Below are positions 1-8,742 of a stretch of DNA of 64,000 nt, piece by piece (the stretch's first letter is position 1; each line of letters begins with the position of its first letter). The position numbers and the translations under genes were made by a program. Origin of the DNA: Pseudomonadota bacterium (GTDB lineage Bacteria; Pseudomonadota; Gammaproteobacteria; Burkholderiales; Rhodocyclaceae); contig JAFEDI010000124.1 of NCBI GenBank assembly GCA_018241725.1, positions 142,471 to 206,470 on the forward strand, read 5' to 3'. The notes under the pieces are model-generated. The model was given only the letters and a program-made list of their open reading frames with translations, searched no databases and was not told where the DNA came from.

Positions 1-666
1 GCCGTAGTTGGACGAGAACATCACGCCGGCAACCGCCGCCAGCGCGGAACCGATGATGAAGGTGGCGGCGATGATCTTGTTGGTGTCCACCCCCATCAGG
101 CTGGCCACCTTGTGGTTCTCGGCGGTGGCACGCATCGCGCGGCCGAGGCGTGTTTTATTGACGAGCAGCATCAGGGCCACCATCAGCGCTGCAGACACCA
201 CCAGGATGGCGATCTGCACCGGCGTGATGAAGACGCCGGCCACCGGCTCCAGCGGCGTGGTGGATACCAGTTGCGGGAAGGTATGGTAGTTGCGGCCCCA
301 GATGATCATCGCGATCGTCTGCAGCAGGAAGGACACGCCGATGGCGGTGATCAGCGGTGCCAGCCGCGGCGCGTTGCGCAGGCGGCGGTAGGCGGTGCGC
401 TCGATGGTGTAGCCGAGCACCATGCACACCAGCACGGAAGCGGCCAGGCCGCCGAGCAGCGTCGGCACCAGGCCGAGCTCGGGCGCATGGGTCTGGATCA
501 GGCGGATCGCCTCGAGGGCAACCAGCGCGCCGACCATCAACACATCACCGTGGGCGAAATTGATCAGCCCGAGAATGCCGTAGACCATCGTGTAGCCGAG
601 GGCGACCAGCGCGTACACGCTACCCACTACGAGGCCATTCACGGTTTGTTGGAGGAGGGTTTCCAT
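1..666 (-). CDS. livH: Branched-chain amino acid ABC transporter permease LivH (3' end outside window)
   Basis: About 222 N-terminal residues are visible; the reading frame runs off the left edge of the window, so the gene is partial only because of the cut. The start METLLQQTVNGLVVGSVYAL and the following YTMVYGILGLINFAHGD motif are characteristic of LivH-type inner-membrane permeases of the high-affinity Leu/Ile/Val ABC importer. Several hydrophobic segments follow. It lies downstream of two periplasmic binding-protein genes on the same strand, the usual liv order. Substrate could also be a short-chain amide or urea (UrtB-like), but the binding proteins look like the Liv type. Confidence 0.93.
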   Translation of the reverse strand, partial: METLLQQTVNGLVVGSVYALVALGYTMVYGILGLINFAHGDVLMVGALVALEAIRLIQTHAPELGLVPTLLGGLAASVLVCMVLGYTIERTAYRRLRNAPRLAPLITAIGVSFLLQTIAMIIWGRNYHTFPQLVSTTPLEPVAGVFITPVQIAILVVSAALMVALMLLVNKTRLGRAMRATAENHKVASLMGVDTNKIIAATFIIGSALAAVAGVMFSSNYG

Positions 667-743
667 TGATTGCGATACACCGCAGAGTGAAGAGAGGGAA
701 AAACCCCGGTTGGGGCAAACTCGATCGCCCCCGGAGATACAAC

Positions 744-783
744 AATGGGCGCCAGTCGCCTGAAAGTCGACTCCGCGCCCATT
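744..783 (-). other. Intergenic stem-loop between binding-protein gene and livH
   Basis: AATGGGCGC (744-752) pairs perfectly with GCGCCCATT (775-783), and AGTCG/CGACT (754-758/768-772) extends it inside. No T-run follows. Such hairpins commonly protect the upstream mRNA or reduce read-through, so that more binding protein than permease is made; that role is inferred. Confidence 0.55.
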
Positions 784-809
784 CGAGCCCCTGAGGGCCG
801 GCTATCGGA

Positions 810-1922
810 TTACTGCACGGCCTCCCACTTGCCGGCCTTGAACTGGTAGACGGTGACTGCACCGTCCTTGATGTCACCCTTGGCGTCGAAGGCCACGGTG
901 CCGATCACGCCAGGGAAATGCACCTTCGAGATGAAGGGACCGTACTTGGCCGGGTCGGAACTGTTGGCAGCCTTCATCGCCTCGATGATCGCCGCGGCGG
1001 CGTCGTAGGAATACGGGGCATAGATCTGCACGTCGGTGTTGAAACGCTTCTTGAAGCGGGCGTTGAAATCCTTGCCGCCCGGCATCTTCTCGAGCGGCAG
1101 GCCGGGCTGGGTGCAGAAGGCGTTGGCGCCGATCGCGTCGCCGGCCAGCTTGGCGATCTCGCCGGTGCAGCCGCCGTCGCCGGTGATGAACTTGGCGGTG
1201 ATGCCCAGCTGCTTGATCTGCTTGAGCATCGGACCGCCCTGGGTGTCCATGCCGCTATAGACGATCACGTCCGGGTTCTGGGACTTGATGCGGGTCAGGA
1301 TGGCCAGGAAGTCGGTGGCCTTGTCGCTGGTGAATTCGCGCCCGGTCAGCGTACCCCCGGCGGCCTTGACGGCCTTGTCCACCTCGTCGGCGAGGCCCTG
1401 GCCGTAGGCCGTGCGGTCGTCGATCAGCGCAATCCGCTTGCCCAGCTTGGTGGCGGCGTAACGGCCGATGGCCTGGCCCTGCTGCACATCGTTGGCGATG
1501 GTGCGGAAAGCGCCCTTGAAGCCCTGCTGGGTCAGCTTGGGGTTGGTGGAGGCCGGCGACACCTGCGGCAGGCCGGCTTCGTTGTAGATCCGCGAGGCGG
1601 GGATGGAGGCACCGGAATTGAGGTGGCCGATGACGCCCTTCACACCGCTGTCGGCCAGGCGCTGAGCCACCGTGGTGGCCGTCTTCGGATCGGCCTGGTC
1701 ATCCTCGGCCTGTACCTCGAACTTCACCTTCTTGCCGCCGAGGGTCACGCCCTTGGCGTTGTACTCCTCGATGGCCAGGCGCACGCCGTTCTCGATGTCC
1801 TTGCCCAGATGTGCCTGGGTGCCGGTCAGTGGCGCGGCGGTGCCGAGCTTGACGACTTCCTGGGCGTAAGCGCCGGATGCACCAAGACCGAGCACGGCGA
1901 GGGCGACAAGGGTGTGTTTCAT
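810..1922 (-). CDS. Branched-chain amino acid ABC transporter substrate-binding protein (copy 1)
   Basis: 370 aa periplasmic binding protein of the Leu/Ile/Val type (Peripla_BP_6). The start is placed at the ATG at 1922 because a GAGGAG ribosome-binding site lies just upstream and the next 20 residues form a signal peptide ending in AYA. The mature part begins EVVKLGTAAPLTG and contains the SGASIPASRIY and IDDRTAYGQG segments typical of LivJ/LivK. It is followed by livH after a 143-base gap with a stem-loop. It delivers ligand to the LivHMGF inner-membrane complex. It is a close paralogue of the next gene upstream. Confidence 0.92.
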   Translation of the reverse strand: MKHTLVALAVLGLGASGAYAQEVVKLGTAAPLTGTQAHLGKDIENGVRLAIEEYNAKGVTLGGKKVKFEVQAEDDQADPKTATTVAQRLADSGVKGVIGHLNSGASIPASRIYNEAGLPQVSPASTNPKLTQQGFKGAFRTIANDVQQGQAIGRYAATKLGKRIALIDDRTAYGQGLADEVDKAVKAAGGTLTGREFTSDKATDFLAILTRIKSQNPDVIVYSGMDTQGGPMLKQIKQLGITAKFITGDGGCTGEIAKLAGDAIGANAFCTQPGLPLEKMPGGKDFNARFKKRFNTDVQIYAPYSYDAAAAIIEAMKAANSSDPAKYGPFISKVHFPGVIGTVAFDAKGDIKDGAVTVYQFKAGKWEAVQ

Positions 1923-1978
1923 GCGGTTTTCTCCTCGGATTTGTAAAGTGTGAAGCAGGCAAGCAACTTCGGGGCCGT

Positions 1979-3103
1979 TCAGTTGCGGGGCTCCCACTGG
2001 CCGGCCTTGAACTGGTACAGGGACACGCCGCCTTCGCGGCTATCGCCGTTGGCATCGAAGGCGATGTTGCCGGTGATGCCCTTGAACGCCACTTTCTGCA
2101 AGAAAGGCAGATAACGGGCGGGCTCGGTCGAATTAGCCAGCTTCATCGCTTCGATGAGTGCCATCGTGGCATCGTAGCTGTAGGGCGCATAGAGCTGCAC
2201 CGGCACCTTGAAACGCGCCTTGAAGCGCTCGTTGAACTGCTTGCCGCCGGGCATCTTCTCCATCGCGATACCGGCCTTGGTGCAATACACGTCCTCGCTC
2301 ATCGCCGCGCCGGCGATCTTGATCATCTCGGTGGTGCACGCCCCGTCGCCGCCCAGGTACTTGGCGCCAATGCCGAGCTGCTTCATCTGCTTGAGCAGCG
2401 GTGCCCCCTGGGCGTCCATGCCACCGTAGAAGATCGCATCCGGCTGGGCCGCCTTCAGCTTTGTCAGGATGGACGCAAAATCGGTGGCCTTGTCGGACGT
2501 GAACTCCCGCCCGACCGGCGCCAGGCCACGACGCTTGAGGCTGTCCACCACCGCGTCGGCCAGCCCCTGGCCGTAGGCCGTGCGGTCGTCGATGACGGCG
2601 ATGCGCTTGGCCTTCAGCACGTCGGCAGCGAAGCCGACCATCGCCGCGCCTTGCTGGGTGTCGTTGGCAATGACCCGGTAGGTCGTGCGGTAGCGCTGCT
2701 GGGTCAGCTTGGGACTGGTGGACGACGGGGTGACCGCCGGGATTCCGGCCTGCTCATAGATGCGCGAAGCGGGAATCGACGCACCGGAGGTGACGTGCCC
2801 GACCACCCCCTTAACGCCCGCGTCGGCGAGACGCTGGGCCACTGTGGTGGCGGTGCGCGGATCGCCCTGATCATCCTCGGACAGCAGCTCGAAACGCAGC
2901 TTCTGCCCCCCAAGCACCACGCCCTTCGCGTTGGTGTCGTCGAGGGCCAGCTGGGCACCGTACTGCTCGTCCTTGCCCACGTGGGCGATCGGCCCGGTCA
3001 GAGGTCCTGCAAAACCGATCTTCACGATCACGTCGGCCCATGCCGCGGTACCGCCAAACATCATCACGCCCGCCAGGGCCAGCACCTTCATGTCGTGTTT
3101 CAC
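1979..3103 (-). CDS. Branched-chain amino acid ABC transporter substrate-binding protein (copy 2)
   Basis: 374 aa; same family and clearly homologous over its whole length to the downstream copy (shared ADSGVKG/ADAGVKG, SGASIPASRIY, IDDRTAYGQGLAD). The start is probably GTG at 3103, four codons before an ATG at 3091, because GGAGG lies 8 bases before the GTG and 20 before the ATG. The signal peptide ends near TAAWA. Only 56 bases separate it from copy 1, so both are likely cotranscribed, and this first gene probably owns the promoter. Tandem copies may broaden ligand range. Confidence 0.92.
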   Translation of the reverse strand: MKHDMKVLALAGVMMFGGTAAWADVIVKIGFAGPLTGPIAHVGKDEQYGAQLALDDTNAKGVVLGGQKLRFELLSEDDQGDPRTATTVAQRLADAGVKGVVGHVTSGASIPASRIYEQAGIPAVTPSSTSPKLTQQRYRTTYRVIANDTQQGAAMVGFAADVLKAKRIAVIDDRTAYGQGLADAVVDSLKRRGLAPVGREFTSDKATDFASILTKLKAAQPDAIFYGGMDAQGAPLLKQMKQLGIGAKYLGGDGACTTEMIKIAGAAMSEDVYCTKAGIAMEKMPGGKQFNERFKARFKVPVQLYAPYSYDATMALIEAMKLANSTEPARYLPFLQKVAFKGITGNIAFDANGDSREGGVSLYQFKAGQWEPRN

Positions 3104-3172
3104 CTGTCCGTCCTCCGCCAAGTGGGTTCGTGCCAGAATCGACCGTGAAAGCCCCGGTCCTGCCGGGGGTGG

Positions 3173-3201
3173 ATTGTAACCAAGCCCGGCCGCTTTGACC
3201 G
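3173..3201 (-). promoter_or_regulatory. Possible sigma-70 promoter for the liv genes
   Basis: Read on the minus strand, CGGTCA (3201-3196) and TACAAT (3178-3173) are 17 bases apart, about 65 bases before the GTG start at 3103. The -10 is good and the -35 weak. Confidence 0.35.
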
Positions 3202-3226
3202 GAAACGGGTAGATATGGAGCTCCCG

Positions 3227-3709
3227 ATGCGCCAACTGATCGCCCTCCTGCTCGGCGCCCTGACCGCCCTCGGTCTGGCCGGCTGCGACGCCGCAAACAT
3301 GCAAGACCTCAAGCCCGGCGTGTCCACCGGCTACGACGTGCGCACCAAACTCGGCCAGCCCGGTATCGAATGGCGCAACGAGGACGGCAGCGTGACCTGG
3401 GAATACACGCGCCAACCCGAGGGCACCGAGTGCTTCATGGCCACCATCGGCCCCGACAACATCCTGCGCAGCCTGGAAAACGTGCTGACCCCGGAGAACT
3501 TCGCCCGCGTCCAGCCCGGCTGGACCCGCGATCAGGTCCGCCGCCTGCTCGGCAAACCGCGCAGCATCCAGAAATTCGCGCTGAAAAGGGAAGAAGTCTG
3601 GGACTGGCGCCTGCCTCCCGAATTCAACGCGGCCCTATTCTTCAATATCCATTTCGACCAGAACGGCGTCGTCACGGGTACCAGTCGCAGCACCGAAATA
3701 CGCGGATAA
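3227..3709 (+). CDS. Lipoprotein with two BamE/SmpA-like repeats
   Basis: 160 aa. The ATG at 3227 is preferred over one 12 bases upstream because GGAG lies 6 bases before it and the resulting N-terminus is a clean lipoprotein signal with lipobox LAGC (Cys20). Two BamE-type segments follow: LKPGVSTGYDVRTKLGQP and VQPGWTRDQVRRLLGKP, each of the 'PGMT..V...LG.P' kind seen in BamE/OmlA outer-membrane lipoproteins. The protein is therefore expected in the periplasmic face of a membrane. It stands alone between divergent liv genes and a chemoreceptor. It is not certain to be the housekeeping BamE, whose usual neighbours (fur, dapB) are absent. Confidence 0.8.
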   Translation: MRQLIALLLGALTALGLAGCDAANMQDLKPGVSTGYDVRTKLGQPGIEWRNEDGSVTWEYTRQPEGTECFMATIGPDNILRSLENVLTPENFARVQPGWTRDQVRRLLGKPRSIQKFALKREEVWDWRLPPEFNAALFFNIHFDQNGVVTGTSRSTEIRG

Positions 3710-3713
3710 CGAT

Positions 3714-3740
3714 AAAACCATATAAAAATAATGGTTTTTT
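3714..3740 (+). terminator. Rho-independent terminator after the BamE-like gene
   Basis: AAAACCAT (3714-3721) pairs with ATGGTTTT (3731-3738) around a 9-base A/T loop, followed by more T. The stem is AT-rich but the position right after the stop codon fits. Confidence 0.6.
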
Positions 3741-3832
3741 GTAAAAAGTCCGTCCGCATGATGCGAATAGCCCTTCAGCATCGAGGGTTTAATCCGTTAT
3801 AAACGCGCACCGACCCTGCCCCGGAGCCCCCC

Positions 3833-5659
3833 GTGCGCAACAACCAGCCTGTCAGCCAGAACGAATATGTCATCCCGGATGGCGCGGCAATCATCAGCCG
3901 CACCGACCAGGACGGGAAGATCACCGACTGCAACAGCGAATTCCTCGCCGCCAGCGGCTTCACCTACGATGAACTCATCGGTCAGCCTCACAATATCGTC
4001 CGCCACCCCGACATGCCGTCGGAAGCCTATCGGGACATGTGGGACACCCTGTTACGCGGCCGCCCATGGAGCGGCGTCGTCAAAAACCGCCGCAAGAACG
4101 GCGACTTCTACTGGGTCAACGCCACCGCCACGCCCCTTCCCGACGGTTCCGGTTACATGTCCGTGCGCATCAAGGCCACGCGCAGCGAGATCAGCGGCGC
4201 CGAAGCCCTCTATGCGCAGATGCGGCGCGATCCGAGCATCCTGTTGCAGGAAGGACGTCTCGCCCCCCGCGGCATCGCCGCGCTGGCACAACGGATCGTT
4301 CCAGCCCTCAGCATCGGCACCCGCATCTATCTGCTCACAGCCTTCGTGGCAGCCATCGGTGCCGGTTTCGGTATCGTCGGGCTCAACGACGCGGCACAGG
4401 CCCGCGATGCACTGAAACAACACCAGGGCGCACAAGCCGGACTCGTGCAACAGGTCGCCTCCCTGAGCACCCAATTGCGGGCCAACGGCAGCCTCGACGC
4501 AGGCGGGCTGGACCAGCTCGGTGAAACGCTGCGCCACCAGGGAGACGTGGCCCAGGCCGAATACGCCCGTGCCGAAGCCCACTACCAGGACTTCCTGCAG
4601 TTGTTCATCGGACTCGGCGCAATCGGCCTGCTCGCCGCTGCACTGGGGTCCGCGGCACTGGCTCACCGCCTGCGTCAGTCCGTTGACGCTGGCAAGGGTG
4701 TTGCCGAGGCCATTGCCAGCGGCAACCTGCTGCAACCGCTCCCCCAGGCCGGATACGATGAACTGGGTGCCCTGATCATCCACCTGGCGGTCATGCGCAA
4801 CAACCTGCACGAGCTGATCGCATCGATCCGCAACCAGGTCACCGCGCTGCTCACCAACGCCCGCCAGCTCAGCCAGACCGCCAGCGACACTCACCGGCTC
4901 GCCGAAGATCAGTCCGAATCGGCGTCGGCGATGGCCGCGGCCGTGGAGCAACTGTCGGTCTCCATCGACCACATCGGCGACCACGCCCGTGAATCACGGG
5001 AACTCTCGGAAGGCTCGGGCAGCCAGGCCAGCAGCGGTGCCAGAGTCATCACCGCGGCGGCCGGCGAGATGCGCGCCATCGCCGAATCGGTAAACGAGTC
5101 GGCCAACTCCGTACGCGATCTCGAAAGCCTGTCCGGTGACATCTCGATGATCGTCGGCGTGATCCGCGACATCGCCGACCAGACCAACCTGCTCGCCCTC
5201 AACGCCGCCATTGAGGCAGCCCGCGCCGGCGAATCGGGACGTGGCTTCGCCGTCGTTGCCGATGAAGTGCGCAAGCTGGCCGAGCGAACCACCAACTCCA
5301 CCGCCGAGATCACCACGATGATCGAACGCATCCAGAGTGCGACCCGTGGCGCGGCCGACGACATGGAGGCCGGCGTCACGCGGGTGGCCCGCGGCGTCTC
5401 GCTGGCCGCCGAGGCCGGCGCCACGGTCGGCAGCATCCAGGACAGTACCCAGCGGGTGCTTGCCTCGGTGGCCGGCATCACGCTGGGTCTCGAGGAACAA
5501 TCGACCGCCGCCCGGGACATCGCGCAGCGGGTCGAACGCATTGCCGGCACCTCCGAATCCAACGCCGCCAGCGCCGCCACACTGACCCGCGCGGCCAGCG
5601 AACTGGCCGAACTGTCCCGCCAGCTGGAAGTCGTATCCGGACGCTTTCGCATCGCCTGA
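3833..5659 (+). CDS. PAS-domain methyl-accepting chemotaxis protein, Aer-like
   Basis: 608 aa with a GTG start. An N-terminal PAS domain (about residues 10-115) carries Aer hallmarks: NIVRHPDMP and [14 protein letters not shown], the region that binds FAD in aerotaxis receptors. Two hydrophobic segments (about 163-185 and 252-278) flank a short loop, then a HAMP-like stretch and a long coiled-coil signalling domain with the conserved tip [20 protein letters not shown]. It should sit in the inner membrane and report redox or oxygen state to CheA/CheW. There is no chemotaxis operon next to it. The domain order PAS-TM-TM-HAMP-MA is somewhat longer than in E. coli Aer. Confidence 0.9.
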   Translation: MRNNQPVSQNEYVIPDGAAIISRTDQDGKITDCNSEFLAASGFTYDELIGQPHNIVRHPDMPSEAYRDMWDTLLRGRPWSGVVKNRRKNGDFYWVNATATPLPDGSGYMSVRIKATRSEISGAEALYAQMRRDPSILLQEGRLAPRGIAALAQRIVPALSIGTRIYLLTAFVAAIGAGFGIVGLNDAAQARDALKQHQGAQAGLVQQVASLSTQLRANGSLDAGGLDQLGETLRHQGDVAQAEYARAEAHYQDFLQLFIGLGAIGLLAAALGSAALAHRLRQSVDAGKGVAEAIASGNLLQPLPQAGYDELGALIIHLAVMRNNLHELIASIRNQVTALLTNARQLSQTASDTHRLAEDQSESASAMAAAVEQLSVSIDHIGDHARESRELSEGSGSQASSGARVITAAAGEMRAIAESVNESANSVRDLESLSGDISMIVGVIRDIADQTNLLALNAAIEAARAGESGRGFAVVADEVRKLAERTTNSTAEITTMIERIQSATRGAADDMEAGVTRVARGVSLAAEAGATVGSIQDSTQRVLASVAGITLGLEEQSTAARDIAQRVERIAGTSESNAASAATLTRAASELAELSRQLEVVSGRFRIA

Positions 5660-5668
5660 TGCAACGCC

Positions 5669-5702
5669 AGGTGCTCCATCGTGCACTTCGCATGGAGCAC
5701 CT
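5669..5702. repeat. 11-bp perfect inverted repeat downstream of the chemoreceptor / upstream of the aldehyde dehydrogenase
   Basis: AGGTGCTCCAT (5669-5679) and ATGGAGCACCT (5692-5702) are exact inverted copies separated by 12 bases. There is no T-run, so either a weak terminator for the chemoreceptor or an upstream binding site about 120 bases before the sigma-54 promoter. Confidence 0.55.
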
Positions 5703-5818
5703 GTATCGAAATTAAACACTTCATCAGCCCGGTCATTGCGCTGCACAAAATTTGGACAACTCCGCCAAACCACTGATAAACAAGACGTTTGAATCCATAA
5801 CCAGACCTGATCCGATAC

Positions 5819-5834
5819 TGGCATGCCCCCTGCT
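5819..5834 (+). promoter_or_regulatory. Sigma-54 (RpoN) promoter for the aldehyde dehydrogenase
   Basis: TGGCATGCCCCCTGCT matches TGGCACG-N4-TTGCW at all but two positions, with GG and GC exactly 12 bases apart. It lies 58 bases before the ATG. AcoD/ExaC-type aldehyde dehydrogenases are often RpoN-dependent, which supports the call. Confidence 0.8.
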
Positions 5835-5891
5835 GAATAAGGTTCAGCGCTGCACGAAGCGTTTTCGAACCGACACCTGGAGGAGATACCC

Positions 5892-7412
5892 ATGCTGTAC
5901 GCATTGCCCGGCTCTGCCGACGCCAAAGTCCAATACAAGTCCAAGTACGACAACTTCATCGGCGGCAAGTGGGTCGCTCCGGTCAAGGGCGAGTACTTCG
6001 ACGTCGTCACCCCGATCACCGGCAAGCCCTACACCCAGGCTGCCCGCTCCGGCGCCGAAGACGTCGAGCTGGCCCTCGACGCCGCCCACGCCGCCGCCGA
6101 CAAGTTCGGCCGCACCCCGGCTGCCGAGCGTGCCAACCTGCTGCTGAAGATCGCCGACCGCCTCGAAGCCAACATCGAGAAGCTGGCTTACGCCGAAACC
6201 GTTGATAACGGCAAGGCCATCCGCGAAACCCTGAACGCCGACATCCCGCTGGCTGTCGACCATTTCCGCTACTTCGCCGGTTGCCTGCGCGCCCAGGAAG
6301 GCGGCATCTCCGAGATCGACGAAAACACCGTCGCCTACCACTTCCATGAGCCCCTGGGCGTCGTCGGCCAGATCATCCCCTGGAACTTCCCGATCCTGAT
6401 GGCCGCCTGGAAGCTGGCTCCCGCCATCGGCGCCGGCAACTGCGTGGTCCTGAAGCCGGCCGAGTCGACCCCGATCTCCATCCTGATCCTGACCGAGCTG
6501 ATCGCCGACCTGCTGCCGCCGGGCGTGCTGAACATCGTCAATGGCTACGGCCGCGAAGCCGGCATGCCGCTGGCCACCAGCCGCCGCATCGCCAAGATTG
6601 CCTTCACCGGCTCCACCGCCACCGGCCGCGTGATCGCCCAGGCCGCTGCCACCAGCCTGATTCCCGCCACGCTGGAACTGGGTGGCAAGTCCCCCAACAT
6701 CTTCTTCGAAGACATCATGGCGGCCGACGACGCCTTCCTCGACAAGGCTGTCGAAGGCATGGTGCTGTTCGCCTTCAATCAGGGCGAAGTGTGCACCTGC
6801 CCGTCCCGCGCCCTGATCCAGGAGTCGATCTACGACCGCTTCATGGAAAAGGTGCTGGCCCGCGTCAAGGCCATCAAGCAACTCAGCCCGCTCGACACCG
6901 ACAGCATGATGGGTGCCCAGGCCTCCCAGGACCAGCTGAACAAGATCATGTCCTACATGGAAATCGGTCGCCAGGAAGGCGCCGAGTGCCTGATCGGTGG
7001 CGATCGCACCCATATGAACGGTGATCTGGCCGGCGGCTACTACATCCAGCCGACCCTCTTCAAGGGCCACAACAAGATGCGCGTGTTCCAGGAAGAGATC
7101 TTCGGACCGGTGCTGGCTGTGACCACCTTCAAGGACGAAGCCGAAGCCCTGGAAATCGCCAACGACACCCCCTACGGTCTCGGCGCCGGTGTGTGGAGCC
7201 GCGACGGCAGCCGTGCCTACCGCATGGGCCGCAACATCAAGGCCGGTCGCGTATGGACCAACTGCTACCATGCTTACCCGGCCCACGCCACCTTCGGCGG
7301 CTACAAGGAATCCGGCATCGGCCGCGAAACCCACAAGATGATGCTCGACCACTATCAGCAGACCAAGAACCTGCTGGTCAGCTACAGCCCGAACGCGCTG
7401 GGCTTCTTCTGA
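5892..7412 (+). CDS. Aldehyde dehydrogenase, AcoD/ExaC type (acetaldehyde)
   Basis: 506 aa NAD(P)-dependent aldehyde dehydrogenase, start ATG preceded by GGAGGAG. NAD-binding PWNFP (163-167) and GSTATG (240-245), general-base Glu262 in LELGGKSPN, and the nucleophile Cys301 in GEVCTC are all present; the second Cys two residues on is typical of the AcoD/ExaC group that oxidises acetaldehyde to acetate during ethanol or acetoin catabolism. It acts in the cytoplasm. A sigma-54 promoter lies upstream and a DUF779 gene follows after a strong terminator-like hairpin, a pairing seen with this subgroup elsewhere. Substrate is inferred from family membership. Confidence 0.92.
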   Translation: MLYALPGSADAKVQYKSKYDNFIGGKWVAPVKGEYFDVVTPITGKPYTQAARSGAEDVELALDAAHAAADKFGRTPAAERANLLLKIADRLEANIEKLAYAETVDNGKAIRETLNADIPLAVDHFRYFAGCLRAQEGGISEIDENTVAYHFHEPLGVVGQIIPWNFPILMAAWKLAPAIGAGNCVVLKPAESTPISILILTELIADLLPPGVLNIVNGYGREAGMPLATSRRIAKIAFTGSTATGRVIAQAAATSLIPATLELGGKSPNIFFEDIMAADDAFLDKAVEGMVLFAFNQGEVCTCPSRALIQESIYDRFMEKVLARVKAIKQLSPLDTDSMMGAQASQDQLNKIMSYMEIGRQEGAECLIGGDRTHMNGDLAGGYYIQPTLFKGHNKMRVFQEEIFGPVLAVTTFKDEAEALEIANDTPYGLGAGVWSRDGSRAYRMGRNIKAGRVWTNCYHAYPAHATFGGYKESGIGRETHKMMLDHYQQTKNLLVSYSPNALGFF

Positions 7413-7443
7413 TCCAGGCATTTCACGAGTAAGGCAAGGTGTT

Positions 7444-7472
7444 ACGGGGCGGGTTTCTCGCCCCGTTTTTTT
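7444..7472 (+). terminator. Rho-independent terminator after the aldehyde dehydrogenase
   Basis: ACGGGGCG (7444-7451) pairs with CGCCCCGT (7459-7466) followed by a run of T to 7472. It lies between the dehydrogenase and the DUF779 gene, so DUF779 must depend on read-through or its own start. Confidence 0.85.
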
Positions 7473-7493
7473 CGCCCTCAGGAAAGCGCGAAC

Positions 7494-7862
7494 ATGACCG
7501 AACGCATCGTGGCCACCGAAGCGGCCAATCAGTACATCGACGAACTGCGCGCCGAGCATGGCCCGCTGATGTTCCTGCTGTCCGGCGGCTGCTGCGACGG
7601 CAGCGTGCCCAACTGCTACAAGCTCGGCGAGGTGCTTCCCGGCCAGACCATGCTCAAGCTGGGCACGATCAATGGCGCGGATTTCTACCTGGGGCATCAG
7701 GAGTTCCAGTACTACGAGAACAGCCAGCTGACCCTCGACGTAAAACCGGGCAACGGCGGCGACTTCTCCCTCGACTGCGGCCGCGGCAAGGCCTTCTTCA
7801 CCCACTCCCGCCCGTTCACCGACGACGAGCTGCCGAGCGTGTGTCCCGTCAGCGCGGGCTGA
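7494..7862 (+). CDS. DUF779 family protein
   Basis: 122 aa; recognisable as DUF779 by the segment SGGCCDGSVPNCYK and the central YLGHQEFQYYENSQLTLDV. GGAAAG precedes the ATG. Members of this family are small cytoplasmic proteins commonly encoded beside acetaldehyde dehydrogenases of the AcoD/ExaC type, as here; their biochemical role is unknown to me. The Cys pair plus third Cys could bind a metal, but that is only a suggestion. A terminator hairpin separates it from the dehydrogenase. Confidence 0.85.
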   Translation: MTERIVATEAANQYIDELRAEHGPLMFLLSGGCCDGSVPNCYKLGEVLPGQTMLKLGTINGADFYLGHQEFQYYENSQLTLDVKPGNGGDFSLDCGRGKAFFTHSRPFTDDELPSVCPVSAG

Positions 7863-7873
7863 AGGTAGCGACA

Positions 7874-7902
7874 AAAAAAGCGCCCCCGCCAGCGGGAGCG
7901 CG
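7874..7902 (-). terminator. Rho-independent terminator for the Sel1/ExbB/DUF2149 operon
   Basis: On the minus strand GCGCTCCCGC pairs with GCGGGGGCGC and is followed by seven T (complement of 7874-7880). It directly follows the DUF2149 stop codon. Confidence 0.85.
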
Positions 7903-7914
7903 CAGATCAGCAGA

Positions 7915-8229
7915 TCATTCCGGAACGTAGACCAGCGAACCGTCCGGCATCCGGTAGGCGATGCCGGCCTTGACGCCCTGGCCGGCCGACGCCGCGGCGC
8001 CATCGCCGCGGAAACGCTCGATCTTCTTCCCGTTCTTGACGACGATCTCCATGTCCGGCGTACCGGCATCGCGGATCACCGTCACCTGCCCGGCATCGAA
8101 GACATTCACCGGGCTGCGGGCCACCGCCAGCAACAGCGCGGCGATCAGCACCAGGAAGACGTCTACCAGATTGACCACCGACAGCAGCGGATCGTCGTCC
8201 TCGCCGGCATCGTGCAGACGCCATTTCAT
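7915..8229 (-). CDS. DUF2149 (ExbD-like) protein
   Basis: 104 aa. One transmembrane segment near the N-terminus, VVNLVDVFLVLIAALLLAV, carries an Asp in the membrane as ExbD/TolR/MotB proteins do; the remainder is a small periplasmic domain ending in GIAYRMPDGSLVYVPE, which is the DUF2149 signature region. Its ATG overlaps the stop of the ExbB-like gene (ATGA). Together they probably form a proton-driven energy-transducing complex in the inner membrane. DUF2149/ExbB pairs occur near CobN/HmuS-type chelatases in other bacteria, but no chelatase is visible here. The partner is unknown. Confidence 0.8.
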   Translation of the reverse strand: MKWRLHDAGEDDDPLLSVVNLVDVFLVLIAALLLAVARSPVNVFDAGQVTVIRDAGTPDMEIVVKNGKKIERFRGDGAAASAGQGVKAGIAYRMPDGSLVYVPE

Positions 8230-8738
8230 CGCGCCACCTCCATGGCTGCCGGACCGTCCGCGGGCAGGCCCTTCTCGACCGCCAGCAGATCCGTCGCATA
8301 CCAGCGCCGCCGCACGCTGTGCGCCCAGAAGGTGAGCGCCGCCGCGATGAGGGCCAGGATCACCGCCGAGAAGGCCACCATCAGGCTGTGCGACACATCG
8401 GCCAGCTGCCCGTCGCCGAGCGCCTTGAGGGCCGGCCCCATCGGAATCATCGTCGCCACCAGGCCGAGCATCGGCGCCACCCGTGTAGCGATGCGGGAGA
8501 CCTCCAGACGCTGGCTGGCTGCCGCCTCCAGCTCGGCGATGTCGAGCGCGGGATTGGCGCGGTGCAATTCGACCAGCTCGAAGCCGGCATCCACGCCCAG
8601 CCGCCGTTGCCAGGCCTGCCACAGGAAGGCCCCGCAGGCGTGGAAGGCGTACAGGAACAACGCCGCGATGGCGAGCAGTACCGGCACCAGGAAGAGCTGG
8701 CTGGCGTCGTACATCAGGATTTCAAGATTGGCATTCAT
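8226..8738 (-). CDS. MotA/TolQ/ExbB-type proton channel protein
   Basis: 170 aa with three membrane segments (about 15-37, 88-110 and 122-145). The central motif RIATRVAPMLGLVATMIPMGPALKAL corresponds to the conserved GLxGTV region of ExbB/TolQ, and the third helix LMVAFSAVILALIAAALTFWA completes the fold. It starts 4 bases after the Sel1-repeat gene stop and overlaps the DUF2149 gene by 4 bases, so the three are translationally coupled. Expected to form the pentameric stator-like channel around the DUF2149 dimer. No TonB-like protein is encoded next to it, unless the proline-rich upstream gene plays that part. Confidence 0.85.
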   Translation of the reverse strand: MNANLEILMYDASQLFLVPVLLAIAALFLYAFHACGAFLWQAWQRRLGVDAGFELVELHRANPALDIAELEAAASQRLEVSRIATRVAPMLGLVATMIPMGPALKALGDGQLADVSHSLMVAFSAVILALIAAALTFWAHSVRRRWYATDLLAVEKGLPADGPAAMEVAR

Positions 8739-8742
8739 CGTT

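Noticed and set aside
5844-8069. Long open frame (741 codons) on the minus strand across the aldehyde dehydrogenase
   Set aside because: Antisense shadow of a GC-rich gene; low-complexity Gly/Val/Ala/His composition, no family, and the plus-strand gene is unmistakable.
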